Virus record (IMG/VR): IMGVR_UViG_3300021197_000702
Span: 1-27,567 of that record
Source: a virus
DNA length: 27,567 nt
Direction: 5' to 3' (one strand)
The notes beneath the pieces are model-generated. The model was not told the origin of the DNA, made no database searches, and worked only from the letters and a program-made list of their open reading frames with translations. This document shows, one piece after another, positions 14,582 to 20,901 of this stretch. Position 1 is the first letter of the stretch; the number at the start of each line of letters is the position of its first letter. Both the position numbers and the translations under genes were made by a program.

Positions 14582-15074
14582 GGAATACAATACACTGCTC
14601 AGATATGCAGTATATCTTGTTGGCGAAACTTGGTCAAAGGATTTGCTGCACGATATGGCAATTACCCTACTAGCAAGATCGGAAGCATTAGAGCCTTTGT
14701 GCGAACGAAAAGAAATGCTACCTTACATGAAACGAGCAATGAGAATTGCAAGTTGGCATAAAGAAGGTAACTTTTTTAAACAGTACAGAGAGTACGAAAG
14801 ACGAAAGAAAAACGTGGACATTGAGCAGGTATTGCTAAATGACCATGAACTTATTGAATTAGAAAAAAAACAATTAGGCACAGCCTACAAAATGCTTGAA
14901 GAAATTAACTGGTTCGACAGGGAGATATTCAAGGCATATTATTTACATAGTCACACTTTAACAACATTCAGCGATGCCACAGGAATCAACAGACAAACAA
15001 TCTACAGAAGCATTAGGAAAGCCCAAGCGCACCTACAAGAAAAAAGCCAAGAAATCAAAAGGGCTAGGGGATGA
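14553..15074 (+). CDS. Sigma-factor-like transcription regulator
   Basis: A 173-residue protein with the outline of a minimal sigma-70/ECF-type factor. Residues 6-45 (FLNREYNTLLRYAVYLVGET, then DLLHDMAITLL) resemble region 2. Residues 120-165 (WFDREIFKAYYLHSHTLTTF, then TGINRQTIYRSIRKAQAHL) form a region-4-like helix-turn-helix. The two are joined by a basic stretch YRRYE-like at 78-86. Similar proteins are common in phages of Bacteroidota. It may direct host RNA polymerase to late genes, since no host-type promoter is evident before the terminase/tail or head genes. It overlaps NinG by 29 bases and the next gene by 101 bases. Confidence 0.7.
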   Translation: MTCFENFLNREYNTLLRYAVYLVGETWSKDLLHDMAITLLARSEALEPLCERKEMLPYMKRAMRIASWHKEGNFFKQYREYERRKKNVDIEQVLLNDHELIELEKKQLGTAYKMLEEINWFDREIFKAYYLHSHTLTTFSDATGINRQTIYRSIRKAQAHLQEKSQEIKRARG

Positions 15075-15414
15075 TATTGAGAAGTTCACAGAAGCCACAG
15101 GAATTAAAAAGGTGGTTGAAAAAGTGTCTGAGATAACAGGCAAAGATTGTGGATGTGCCAAGAGAAAGGAGTATCTTAATAATCGATTCCCTCGTTATGA
15201 TAGCATGAGTGAAGCCGATCAGAAGTTATGGGTTGATGTGCTAAAGCCTAAGTTTTACGAAGGAGCGCAAATTAACTTAGGTTTTCAAGACACGTTGATT
15301 GATGTGTATCAAAGGACGTTTGGTGTACGCTTGAAGAAAACACGGTGCGGAAGTTGTATGTTAGGTAAGTTGGAGCAACTAGAAAAAGCATACGCTATAA
15401 GCTGTGACAAATGA
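14974..15414 (+). CDS. Cysteine-containing conserved phage protein (146 aa)
   Basis: Function unknown. The family is recurrent in flavobacterial phages as I remember it: a Lys-rich N-terminus (KPKRTYKKKAKKSKGLGDDI), FTEATGIKKVVEKVSEITGK, the pair CGC (Cys59, Cys61), a helical part LNNRFPRYDSMSEADQKLW, then VYQRTFGVRLKKTRCGSC (Cys125, Cys128) and a last Cys144. The Cys spacing suggests one metal site shared by both ends. The first 101 bases are read in another frame as the end of the sigma-like gene. No later ATG in this frame keeps the Lys-rich and GLGD segments, so the long overlap seems genuine. It ends with ATGA overlap to the next gene. Confidence 0.75.
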   Translation: MPQESTDKQSTEALGKPKRTYKKKAKKSKGLGDDIEKFTEATGIKKVVEKVSEITGKDCGCAKRKEYLNNRFPRYDSMSEADQKLWVDVLKPKFYEGAQINLGFQDTLIDVYQRTFGVRLKKTRCGSCMLGKLEQLEKAYAISCDK

Positions 15415-15776
15415 AAATCCTATGCCCTGCAATCCTTGATGGATACCAACGCAGAAAGGATAGAAGCGTAAGTTTACGTTTGCTTACACAAGAGCAGACG
15501 AGCCAAGACCTAATGAACATTGACAGTTTATTAGATACATTCGGCATACTGTACTTCAGGGCTGATGATTCGCCTGAAGAGAGCGTACCGTTTGAAGAGT
15601 TAGACAGCATAGAGTTAGACTTGTACGACAAGAAGAAGACACAGAGCCAAAGGTTACGTGCTGTACTATACAAGCTGTACAAGCAGGAAGGAGGAGAGGG
15701 AGAATTTAAGGACTACTACAAGGTAAAGACAGAGAAAATAATAGAACATTTTAAAAGCAAACTAGAAGATGAGTAA
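15411..15776 (+). CDS. Conserved hypothetical protein (121 aa)
   Basis: Function unknown. A 121-residue acidic-then-basic protein: an N-terminal beta/helix part with LLTQEQTSQDLMNIDSLLDT, an acidic middle DDSPEESVPFEELDSIELD, and a C-terminal helical part KTQSQRLRAVLYKLYKQ followed by FKDYYKVKTEKIIEHFKSKL. The last pattern (SQRLRxVLYxLY ... DYYxxKxEKxIEHxKxKL) is one I recall in early genes of Bacteroidota phages and may fold against DNA or a host protein. It overlaps the previous gene by ATGA and the next by 8 bases. Confidence 0.7.
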   Translation: MKILCPAILDGYQRRKDRSVSLRLLTQEQTSQDLMNIDSLLDTFGILYFRADDSPEESVPFEELDSIELDLYDKKKTQSQRLRAVLYKLYKQEGGEGEFKDYYKVKTEKIIEHFKSKLEDE

Positions 15777-16212
15777 AGCAAGCTATCAAGCCCACGAAGA
15801 AATCAAGCCTAAGAAACAATCTATGCAACAGCAGATACATTCTTACTTGGAAGCCAAAGGAGCAACTAACCTACAAATGATTGAGTTTCATTTGGGGCTA
15901 AAGAATCAAACAGCATCAGCAAGACTAAGTGAGATGCACGACAAAGGCATAGTTACCTTTGATCCATACGGAGCATACAGACTGACTTATGATGATGCAG
16001 AAAGGCTAGAGGTAATTAAACAACGATGTGCTGAGAAGTACGGAAAGTGGGCAAGACAAGGTGAAAAGAACGGATGGATAGGCACAGCCAAATTAAAGGC
16101 AGACATAATTAAACTTCGTGGAATAGGAGATAGCGGAAGTTTATTTAACGATTATGCTCAAGGCAAACGCGATGCTTACGATTTGGTCTTGCACTTAATA
16201 GATCAACAATAG
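15769..16212 (+). CDS. Winged-helix DNA-binding protein
   Basis: A 147-residue protein. Residues 20-70 look like a winged helix of MarR/DprA-WH type: QQIHSYLEAKGATNLQMIEF, LGLKNQTASARLSEMHDKGI (recognition helix at QTASARLSEM), then a wing VTFDPYGAYRLT. A second half (RCAEKYGKWARQGEKNGW, LFNDYAQGKRDAYDLVLHL) is helical and conserved in feel but not recognised. As the last gene before the terminase genes it may regulate the switch to packaging and tail expression, or take part in DNA replication. It overlaps the previous gene by 8 bases. Confidence 0.65.
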   Translation: MSKASYQAHEEIKPKKQSMQQQIHSYLEAKGATNLQMIEFHLGLKNQTASARLSEMHDKGIVTFDPYGAYRLTYDDAERLEVIKQRCAEKYGKWARQGEKNGWIGTAKLKADIIKLRGIGDSGSLFNDYAQGKRDAYDLVLHLIDQQ

Positions 16213-16262
16213 GTTTACCCTTCTTGGACTTGAACCTCTGTAAATAACAGAAAAAAACAGAC

Positions 16263-16580
16263 ATGGCTAAGTACGATAAAGGACAATCAGGAAACCCTAA
16301 CGGAAGACCGAAAGGTGCTAAGGGCAAAATTTCTAGTGAGGCACGAGAATTGTTTGTGCAGGTTATGGAAGGCGAGATAGATAAGATCAGAGATTCATTG
16401 GGTGTATTGCGTGAGAACAGTGATGAGAAATACCTAAAGGCTTTAAGCAGCTTGATGCCATACTTTATGCCTAAGCAAGTAGAAACTGACGTAACCATTC
16501 TAGAGGCTTCTAAGCCGCCTTCGTGGTTCGATGAGGTATTGGATAGGACAGACCAAGAAGAAGAGAACCTGACTACGTGA
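16263..16580 (+). CDS. Terminase small subunit (DUF5681-like N-terminus)
   Basis: Likely the DNA-recognition subunit of the packaging motor. It has 105 residues. The N-terminus GQSGNPNGRPKGAKGK (8-23) is the DUF5681-type basic motif found in small terminase-like proteins. The following helical part (ARELFVQVMEGEIDKIRDSL, YLKALSSLMPYFMPK) could be an oligomerising coil, and the acidic C-terminus SWFDEVLDRTDQEEENLTT may contact the large subunit. The start follows CAGAAAAAAACAGAC, a typical A-rich Bacteroidota start context, and the end overlaps the GTG start of the large subunit. A 50-base gap upstream shows a poor promoter-like pair only. Position supports the role strongly. Confidence 0.8.
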   Translation: MAKYDKGQSGNPNGRPKGAKGKISSEARELFVQVMEGEIDKIRDSLGVLRENSDEKYLKALSSLMPYFMPKQVETDVTILEASKPPSWFDEVLDRTDQEEENLTT

Positions 16581-17728
16581 AACAGCCCAAAGCGTACTAC
16601 GATGTAAAGGGCAGCAAAGCACGTATAGTTTGCCTGCAAGGTGGTAGTCGGAGTGGCAAGACCTATTCGGTTTTACATTGCCTATGTGAGTGGTGCTACA
16701 CGTACCAAAACTCACAGTTTACAATTACGATTATACGCAGAAGTTTTCCTTCGCTTCGTGCCAGTGTCATGCGTGACTTCTTCAATATCATACAGGAGGC
16801 AGGATGGTATCAAGAGAAACACCACAACAAGACCGAGAACACATACAATCTATTTGGCAACCTAGTTCAGTTTATAAGTGCCGATCAGCCTGACAAATTC
16901 AGAGGTGCTAAACACCACTTCGTTTTTCTTAATGAGTGTACAGAGTTACAGAAAGAAGTTTTTGTTCAAATTTCTATGCGTACCCTGTACAAGATATTCA
17001 TAGACTTCAACCCGTCAGAAGAATACCATTGGCTGTACGACACGGTAATACCTAGGGATGACTGCGACTTCTTTAAGTCTACCTACCTCGACAACCCGTT
17101 CTTAAATAAGGAGGTAGTAGATGAGATTGAAAGACTCAAGGACACAGACGAGAATTACTGGAGAATCTATGGACTAGGGGAAAGAGGCATAAGTAAGGAA
17201 ACAATATTTCAAACTCACGTCTACGATGAACTACCTGAGAACGCAAAGCACATAGCCTACGGGTTGGACTTTGGATTTGCTGCTGATCCTGCCGCCTTAG
17301 TTCGAGTTAGTCAAAGGGGAGATGAACTGTACATGGAAGAGTTAATCTATAGTGGAGGACTGACTAACCAAGACTTAGGGGAGAAGTTTAAGACATGGGA
17401 TATAGGGAGGCACGATGAAATTATTGCAGACAGCGCAGAACCAAAAAGCATTACCGAGTTATCGCGCATGAACTTTAACGTAAAGCCTGCACGTAAAGGA
17501 GCAGACAGCATACGCAATGGCATTGACATAATGAGAAGGCACAAGTTGTTTATTAAGTCAGACAGCTTGAACTTGCAGAAGGAGTTTAGAAACTACAAAT
17601 GGAATACCGATAGGGATGGGCGTATACTGCCACACCCGAAGGACGCATGGAATCACGGAATCGACGCTGTGAGATATTGCTGCCTTAACAAACTAGCCCA
17701 TAGAAACCGTTCATACTACGTAAGATGA
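16577..17728 (+). CDS. Terminase large subunit (packaging ATPase/nuclease)
   Basis: The motor that pumps DNA into the head and cuts the concatemer. Walker A GGSRSGKT (22-29), a Walker B-like strand HFVFLNE (114-120, Asn-Glu catalytic) and a coupling motif IDFNPSEEYHWLY (142-154) make the ATPase. The RNase H-like nuclease shows YGLDFGFAADPAALVRV (228-244), IIADSAEP (282-289) and DAWNHGIDAVRY (356-367), the three acidic sites. It is of the PBSX/Terminase_3 kind. The length of 383 aa is a little short for the family but all blocks are present. The start is GTG at 16577, overlapping the small-subunit TGA; no ATG occurs before Walker A. It overlaps the next gene by ATGA. Confidence 0.95.
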   Translation: MKQPKAYYDVKGSKARIVCLQGGSRSGKTYSVLHCLCEWCYTYQNSQFTITIIRRSFPSLRASVMRDFFNIIQEAGWYQEKHHNKTENTYNLFGNLVQFISADQPDKFRGAKHHFVFLNECTELQKEVFVQISMRTLYKIFIDFNPSEEYHWLYDTVIPRDDCDFFKSTYLDNPFLNKEVVDEIERLKDTDENYWRIYGLGERGISKETIFQTHVYDELPENAKHIAYGLDFGFAADPAALVRVSQRGDELYMEELIYSGGLTNQDLGEKFKTWDIGRHDEIIADSAEPKSITELSRMNFNVKPARKGADSIRNGIDIMRRHKLFIKSDSLNLQKEFRNYKWNTDRDGRILPHPKDAWNHGIDAVRYCCLNKLAHRNRSYYVR

Positions 17729-18351
17729 AAGTAAGTCTACCTGAAGGTTACCACGAAATAACTATTGAGCAATACCAAAACGTTTGGAAAGCGTATGAAA
17801 AATCTACTCACGCTCACGAGTCAGTAAGATTAGCAATTGAATGTTTAGCAGGGTTGGAGCAAGGAGCATTGCAAAACGCTCAATGGCATGAAATAGAAAA
17901 GGCAGGCGAATTGCTTGCGTGGTTTATATCTGATCCCGATGCTTCAACTTTAAAGCAGCCATTACAAAACAAGATTAAGCTAAATGGTAGGTGGTATGGT
18001 TTTATCCCTAACTGGACAACGCTAACAGTAGGAGAGTTTGCAGACCTTGACACGTACTGCAACCAAGGGATGTTTGAAAACCTGCACATCATTATGTCTA
18101 TTCTTTACAGACCAATTGCGCTTGAACGCCATGACAGTTACGAGATAGAATCATACGTCCCAAGCAAGGAAAGGAAGGCAGAAATGCTTAACTTGAAGAT
18201 GGACGTAGCTATTGGAGCATTGGTTTTTTTTTGCAACATCGAAAAGGAATTAGCTATCACTATGGAACGCTCTTTGAACGGAAAGACGCAGATGAAAAAG
18301 CCAAGACGATTCACAGCAAGTGGGGATGGTACGCCACTATCTACGAACTAG
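17725..18351 (+). CDS. Tail assembly chaperone, short form (gpG-like)
   Basis: Likely the chaperone that coats the tape measure during tail assembly. The 208-residue protein has the layout I know from flavobacterial phages: LPEGYHEITIEQYQNVWKAY (5-24), KLNGRWYGFIPNWTTLTVGE (85-104), FADLDTY, NLHIIMSILYRPI, YEIESYVPS and VAIGALVFFCNIEKEL (161-176), followed by a poorly conserved tail. A run of nine T in the VFF codons (18224-18232) lies before the end, and the -1 frame is open from 18192 to 18485, so some ribosomes probably make a longer G-T form. It starts within the terminase stop by ATGA. The role is inferred from family memory and the frameshift layout. Confidence 0.7.
   Translation: MKVSLPEGYHEITIEQYQNVWKAYEKSTHAHESVRLAIECLAGLEQGALQNAQWHEIEKAGELLAWFISDPDASTLKQPLQNKIKLNGRWYGFIPNWTTLTVGEFADLDTYCNQGMFENLHIIMSILYRPIALERHDSYEIESYVPSKERKAEMLNLKMDVAIGALVFFCNIEKELAITMERSLNGKTQMKKPRRFTASGDGTPLSTN
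18224..18232 (+). promoter_or_regulatory. Probable -1 ribosomal frameshift slippery site (T9)
   Basis: Nine consecutive T (18224-18232) in the frame GTT TTT TTT TGC contain the slippery heptamer T TTT TTT. A -1 slip leads from residue 169 (Phe) into the frame read from 18231. The -1 frame has a stop at 18189-18191 and stays open to 18485; the zero frame stops at 18351. RNA-polymerase slippage on the T run could give the same product. Confidence 0.75.
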
Positions 18352-18485
18352 CAAATGAGAATCCTTTAAGTATTCAGAGTGTAACAGAACTTTATATAGA
18401 AGATGTACTGACTTTTCTTTCATACGAAAAAGACGTTCGGGTATCGCAAAACATTAAAATGAATGCAGACAATACAGGACATTAA
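18231..18485 (+). CDS. Frameshift extension of tail chaperone (gpGT T-domain)
   Basis: The -1 frame part of a probable 253-residue G-T fusion: 169 residues read from 17725 up to the T run, then 84 residues from 18231. The frame has no ATG until its last codons, so it can hardly be translated alone; it only makes sense as an extension. Its body KTIHSKWGWYATIYELANEN (about 27-46 of this part), SVTELYIEDVLTFLSYEKD looks like the T domain of tail chaperones, which binds the tape measure (W-G-W-Y ... L-x-F-L-x-Y-x-K-D). The last bases overlap the next gene start at 18463. Confidence 0.75.
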   Translation: MQHRKGISYHYGTLFERKDADEKAKTIHSKWGWYATIYELANENPLSIQSVTELYIEDVLTFLSYEKDVRVSQNIKMNADNTGH

Positions 18486-18924
18486 CAACGCCTTACAAGC
18501 CATTGTAGATAATCACTTAACGCTAAAAAGTTTTCATACGTCTACCATTGATACGTTGGACATGGAAAAGTTAAACGTGACTGACTACCCGTTATTGTAT
18601 GGTCAATGTACAGGCGCAACGATGGAAGGTGGGGCTACTGTATTCACGTATGAAATTATAGTAGGTGATCTTGTAATAGAGAAACAGCAGGAAATCATTA
18701 CACAGATATACACGGAAACTTATCTGTTGCTGCAAGACGTAGCGAGCCAGTTTGTATTTAACGTCAACCAAGGCAGCGATATATCTAATGCTTGGAGTTT
18801 TCAATTACCCTTGAACTGCACACCGTTTACAGCTAGGTTCGACAATCTGCTCACAGGGTGGAGTACGCAGTTTGAGATTAAACTACCTACGCCACTAAAC
18901 CTTTGCATTGCTCCTTATGACTAA
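18463..18924 (+). CDS. Tail completion / terminator-like protein
   Basis: Likely a tail-terminator or neck-type protein. The 153-residue protein has N-terminal helices (IQDINNALQAIVDNHLTLKS) and a beta-rich body: YPLLYGQCTGATM, VFTYEIIVGDLV, ETYLLLQDVASQF, and the final segment RFDNLLTGWSTQFEIKLPTP followed by LNLCIAPYD. The last pattern (D-N-L-x-T-G-W ... P-x-x-x-N-L-C) is one I recall from the tail-completion gene of flavobacterial phages. It overlaps the frameshift product by 23 bases and the next gene by 8. The exact place in the virion is not known from the sequence. Confidence 0.65.
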   Translation: MQTIQDINNALQAIVDNHLTLKSFHTSTIDTLDMEKLNVTDYPLLYGQCTGATMEGGATVFTYEIIVGDLVIEKQQEIITQIYTETYLLLQDVASQFVFNVNQGSDISNAWSFQLPLNCTPFTARFDNLLTGWSTQFEIKLPTPLNLCIAPYD

Positions 18925-19528
18925 GTTAGAAGTAGAAATCAACGTAGGGCAAAATAGGTACTTGCTAAAGATGCCTAAGTTTTTGAAAGCTATCAAAGAC
19001 TTGGGAGGCTATGTTGTGTCGGAGGCACGAAGCATTTTAGCGGAAAAGGATAAGGTGGTTACGGGTGCTTTGTCTGAATCACTTGGGTTTGAACTATCAG
19101 AAACGGCTACGGGTCTAACTATGTCGTTTGGTGCTGATGTCCCTTATTGGGATTTTGTTGAGCAAGGGGTAAAAGGCGCAGCGTCTTCTACAAAAGCACC
19201 TGACAGCGAATATCAATTTGGAAGTGGGACAGGACAGAAGGGAGCGTTAAAGCCTGCGATTAGAAAATGGATAACTGATCGAGGCATAAGCAATCAAACA
19301 TGGAGGGATAAAAAAGGAAGGTTTTTGTCTTACGATGCTATGTCGCAAAGAATAGCGAGAAGCGTTTACTTGACAGGCATTAAGCCTACTGGTTACTATG
19401 CCCTAGCGTTTGACCATGCAGAAAAACAAGCACAGCGAAAACTAGGCATAGCATTAACAAAGGACTTGCAGCTATTCTACAACAGCAACTTTGGCAAAGA
19501 GTACACAGTCACAATTAATTTAGGGTAA
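18917..19528 (+). CDS. HK97 gp10-like neck / head-tail joining protein
   Basis: A probable tail-joining protein of the HK97 gp10 type. The 203-residue protein begins with beta and helix (LEVEINVGQNRYLLKMPKFL) and contains the characteristic VVTGALSESLGFELSE ... MSFGADVPYWDFVEQGVKG, matching the T-G-x-L/A-x-x-S ... Y-x-x-F/x-V-E-x-G pattern of gp10. A C-terminal helical region (DAMSQRIARSVYLTGIKPTG, YYALAFDHAEK) follows. ATG 18917 is chosen over TTG 18908. The end overlaps the next gene by TAATG. Beside the completion protein it completes the neck module, although the portal-side connector lies elsewhere (6066). Confidence 0.75.
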   Translation: MTKLEVEINVGQNRYLLKMPKFLKAIKDLGGYVVSEARSILAEKDKVVTGALSESLGFELSETATGLTMSFGADVPYWDFVEQGVKGAASSTKAPDSEYQFGSGTGQKGALKPAIRKWITDRGISNQTWRDKKGRFLSYDAMSQRIARSVYLTGIKPTGYYALAFDHAEKQAQRKLGIALTKDLQLFYNSNFGKEYTVTINLG

Positions 19529-20901
19529 TGGCATATAACGTAAGACAAACAAGCACGGGTTTACGCGGTTCGTATGATGAACTAATCTACGTGGTTGAAG
19601 ATACAGACAACACAGGAGAACCTAAATACAGGTATGCTTGCTCAGTGAATATAGACGGAACTACAGTTGCTGATTCAAAAGCAATTCTTCGTCAGTTGCC
19701 TAACAACGCAGATTGTGCGGTATTTAACCCAAGGATCGTAGCAGCGCAATTTGTAAAGCCTGACGAGAACAAATGGTTTTTAGGTCAGTCAGCAGGCAAC
19801 TTACTAAGCACAAACACATCTGCATTTAAGACCGTAACAATTCAGTTTGGTTATCAGTACGCAGCAAGTGCTTCGTTAGAACCTGTACTTACTTTGCTGT
19901 CTGCAACCGATCAAACAGTTCAGTTGGTATCAGGCAATTTTACCCTGCCTACGTCAACGGTAATTGAAACAACAGATAGCGATTCATACATACCCGATGA
20001 TGCTAACGCTTTGTTTCTTTCTGACACACCTTTAGTCGGAGGAGTTTACAAAAATTACGTGGTGTATGATACAGGCAAAACGACTTGGGCAACACTGGCT
20101 TTCATTAACACTACAGATTCTGATGCGAATTACATAAGCATTCGATATTACAATGGAACTACAGTGTTAAGTCAAAACACATTTGCTAACGAAACTGCCA
20201 ATGGAGGTGCAACACCTAGCACTGTAACAGCAGACACTGAAAGGCTTCTTTATCTTGGTATTGGTACAGCGAATCTAAATGGTCAATCAGGCACGTATTC
20301 ACCTGCAAATCCAACCAATGCAGGGTGGACACATTATGACATTATTTTATCAGATAACTTAGGTGACCCTTGGGGAAACGCATCTTCAGCTACCTACAGG
20401 TTTGAACGTTTAGACTGCAACAAGTTTCAGCAAGCAGGCGAGTTTTACACCTTGCACTGGTGGAACAGCAAAGGTGGATTGGATAGCCTTGTGTTTAATG
20501 GCAAGTCAGAGTTAAGGCAAAACATTAAGCGAACAGAGTACAGAGAGATTGGAGGTAACAGCTATGATGCAAACGGACAAGGAGTAACAGCTTACAGCAA
20601 GTACAGCTACGAAGGAGGCAAGACACAAGCAAGTAGCGTAACGACTACCACGTTTCGATTAAATACAGCGTTTGGTGACCCTGCTACATTAAGTCCTTTG
20701 ATGATGTCGCTTATGAATAGCGAGCGAGTATACATGACAGGCAGCGATAACTACGGCACAAACTCTACAGGGGCAGACAAGAACAAAGCTGTACGAGTCG
20801 TAGTGGCAGATGGTTCGTTCCAACGCAAAACATCTGTTAATGATGGCTTGACTTCTTATGAGTTACAGGTAGATATTTCACGATTACGACCAACTAGGTA
20901 A
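19528..20901 (+). CDS. Tail protein, distal-tail/baseplate candidate (457 aa)
   Basis: No firm family. The 457-residue beta-rich protein has an N-terminal domain (residues about 10-110: YRYACSVNIDGTTVADSKAI ... VFNPRIVAAQFVKPDENKWF), a Ser/Thr-rich middle, and a C-terminal domain with YRFERLDCNKFQQAGEFYTL followed by HWWNSKGGLDSLVFNGKSEL (about 300-330) and repeated aromatic strands. The Trp-Trp-Asn-Ser and N-G-K-S-E motifs recur, in my experience, in tail proteins encoded between neck and hub genes in Bacteroidota phages, which would place it at the distal tail. It starts with TAATG behind the neck gene and ends in the same way before the hub candidate. Confidence 0.6.
   Translation: MAYNVRQTSTGLRGSYDELIYVVEDTDNTGEPKYRYACSVNIDGTTVADSKAILRQLPNNADCAVFNPRIVAAQFVKPDENKWFLGQSAGNLLSTNTSAFKTVTIQFGYQYAASASLEPVLTLLSATDQTVQLVSGNFTLPTSTVIETTDSDSYIPDDANALFLSDTPLVGGVYKNYVVYDTGKTTWATLAFINTTDSDANYISIRYYNGTTVLSQNTFANETANGGATPSTVTADTERLLYLGIGTANLNGQSGTYSPANPTNAGWTHYDIILSDNLGDPWGNASSATYRFERLDCNKFQQAGEFYTLHWWNSKGGLDSLVFNGKSELRQNIKRTEYREIGGNSYDANGQGVTAYSKYSYEGGKTQASSVTTTTFRLNTAFGDPATLSPLMMSLMNSERVYMTGSDNYGTNSTGADKNKAVRVVVADGSFQRKTSVNDGLTSYELQVDISRLRPTR

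Noticed and set aside
16182-16217. TTG/TTTG ... TAGGTTTA as promoter for the terminase operon
   Set aside because: The second element has a mismatch in the conserved final G, and the spacings (18 or 24) are off. It is too weak to list as a feature.
16145-16639. 164-codon open frame on the minus strand
   Set aside because: It lies opposite both terminase genes and the winged-helix gene. The protein shows no motif, and all recognisable genes are on the plus strand.
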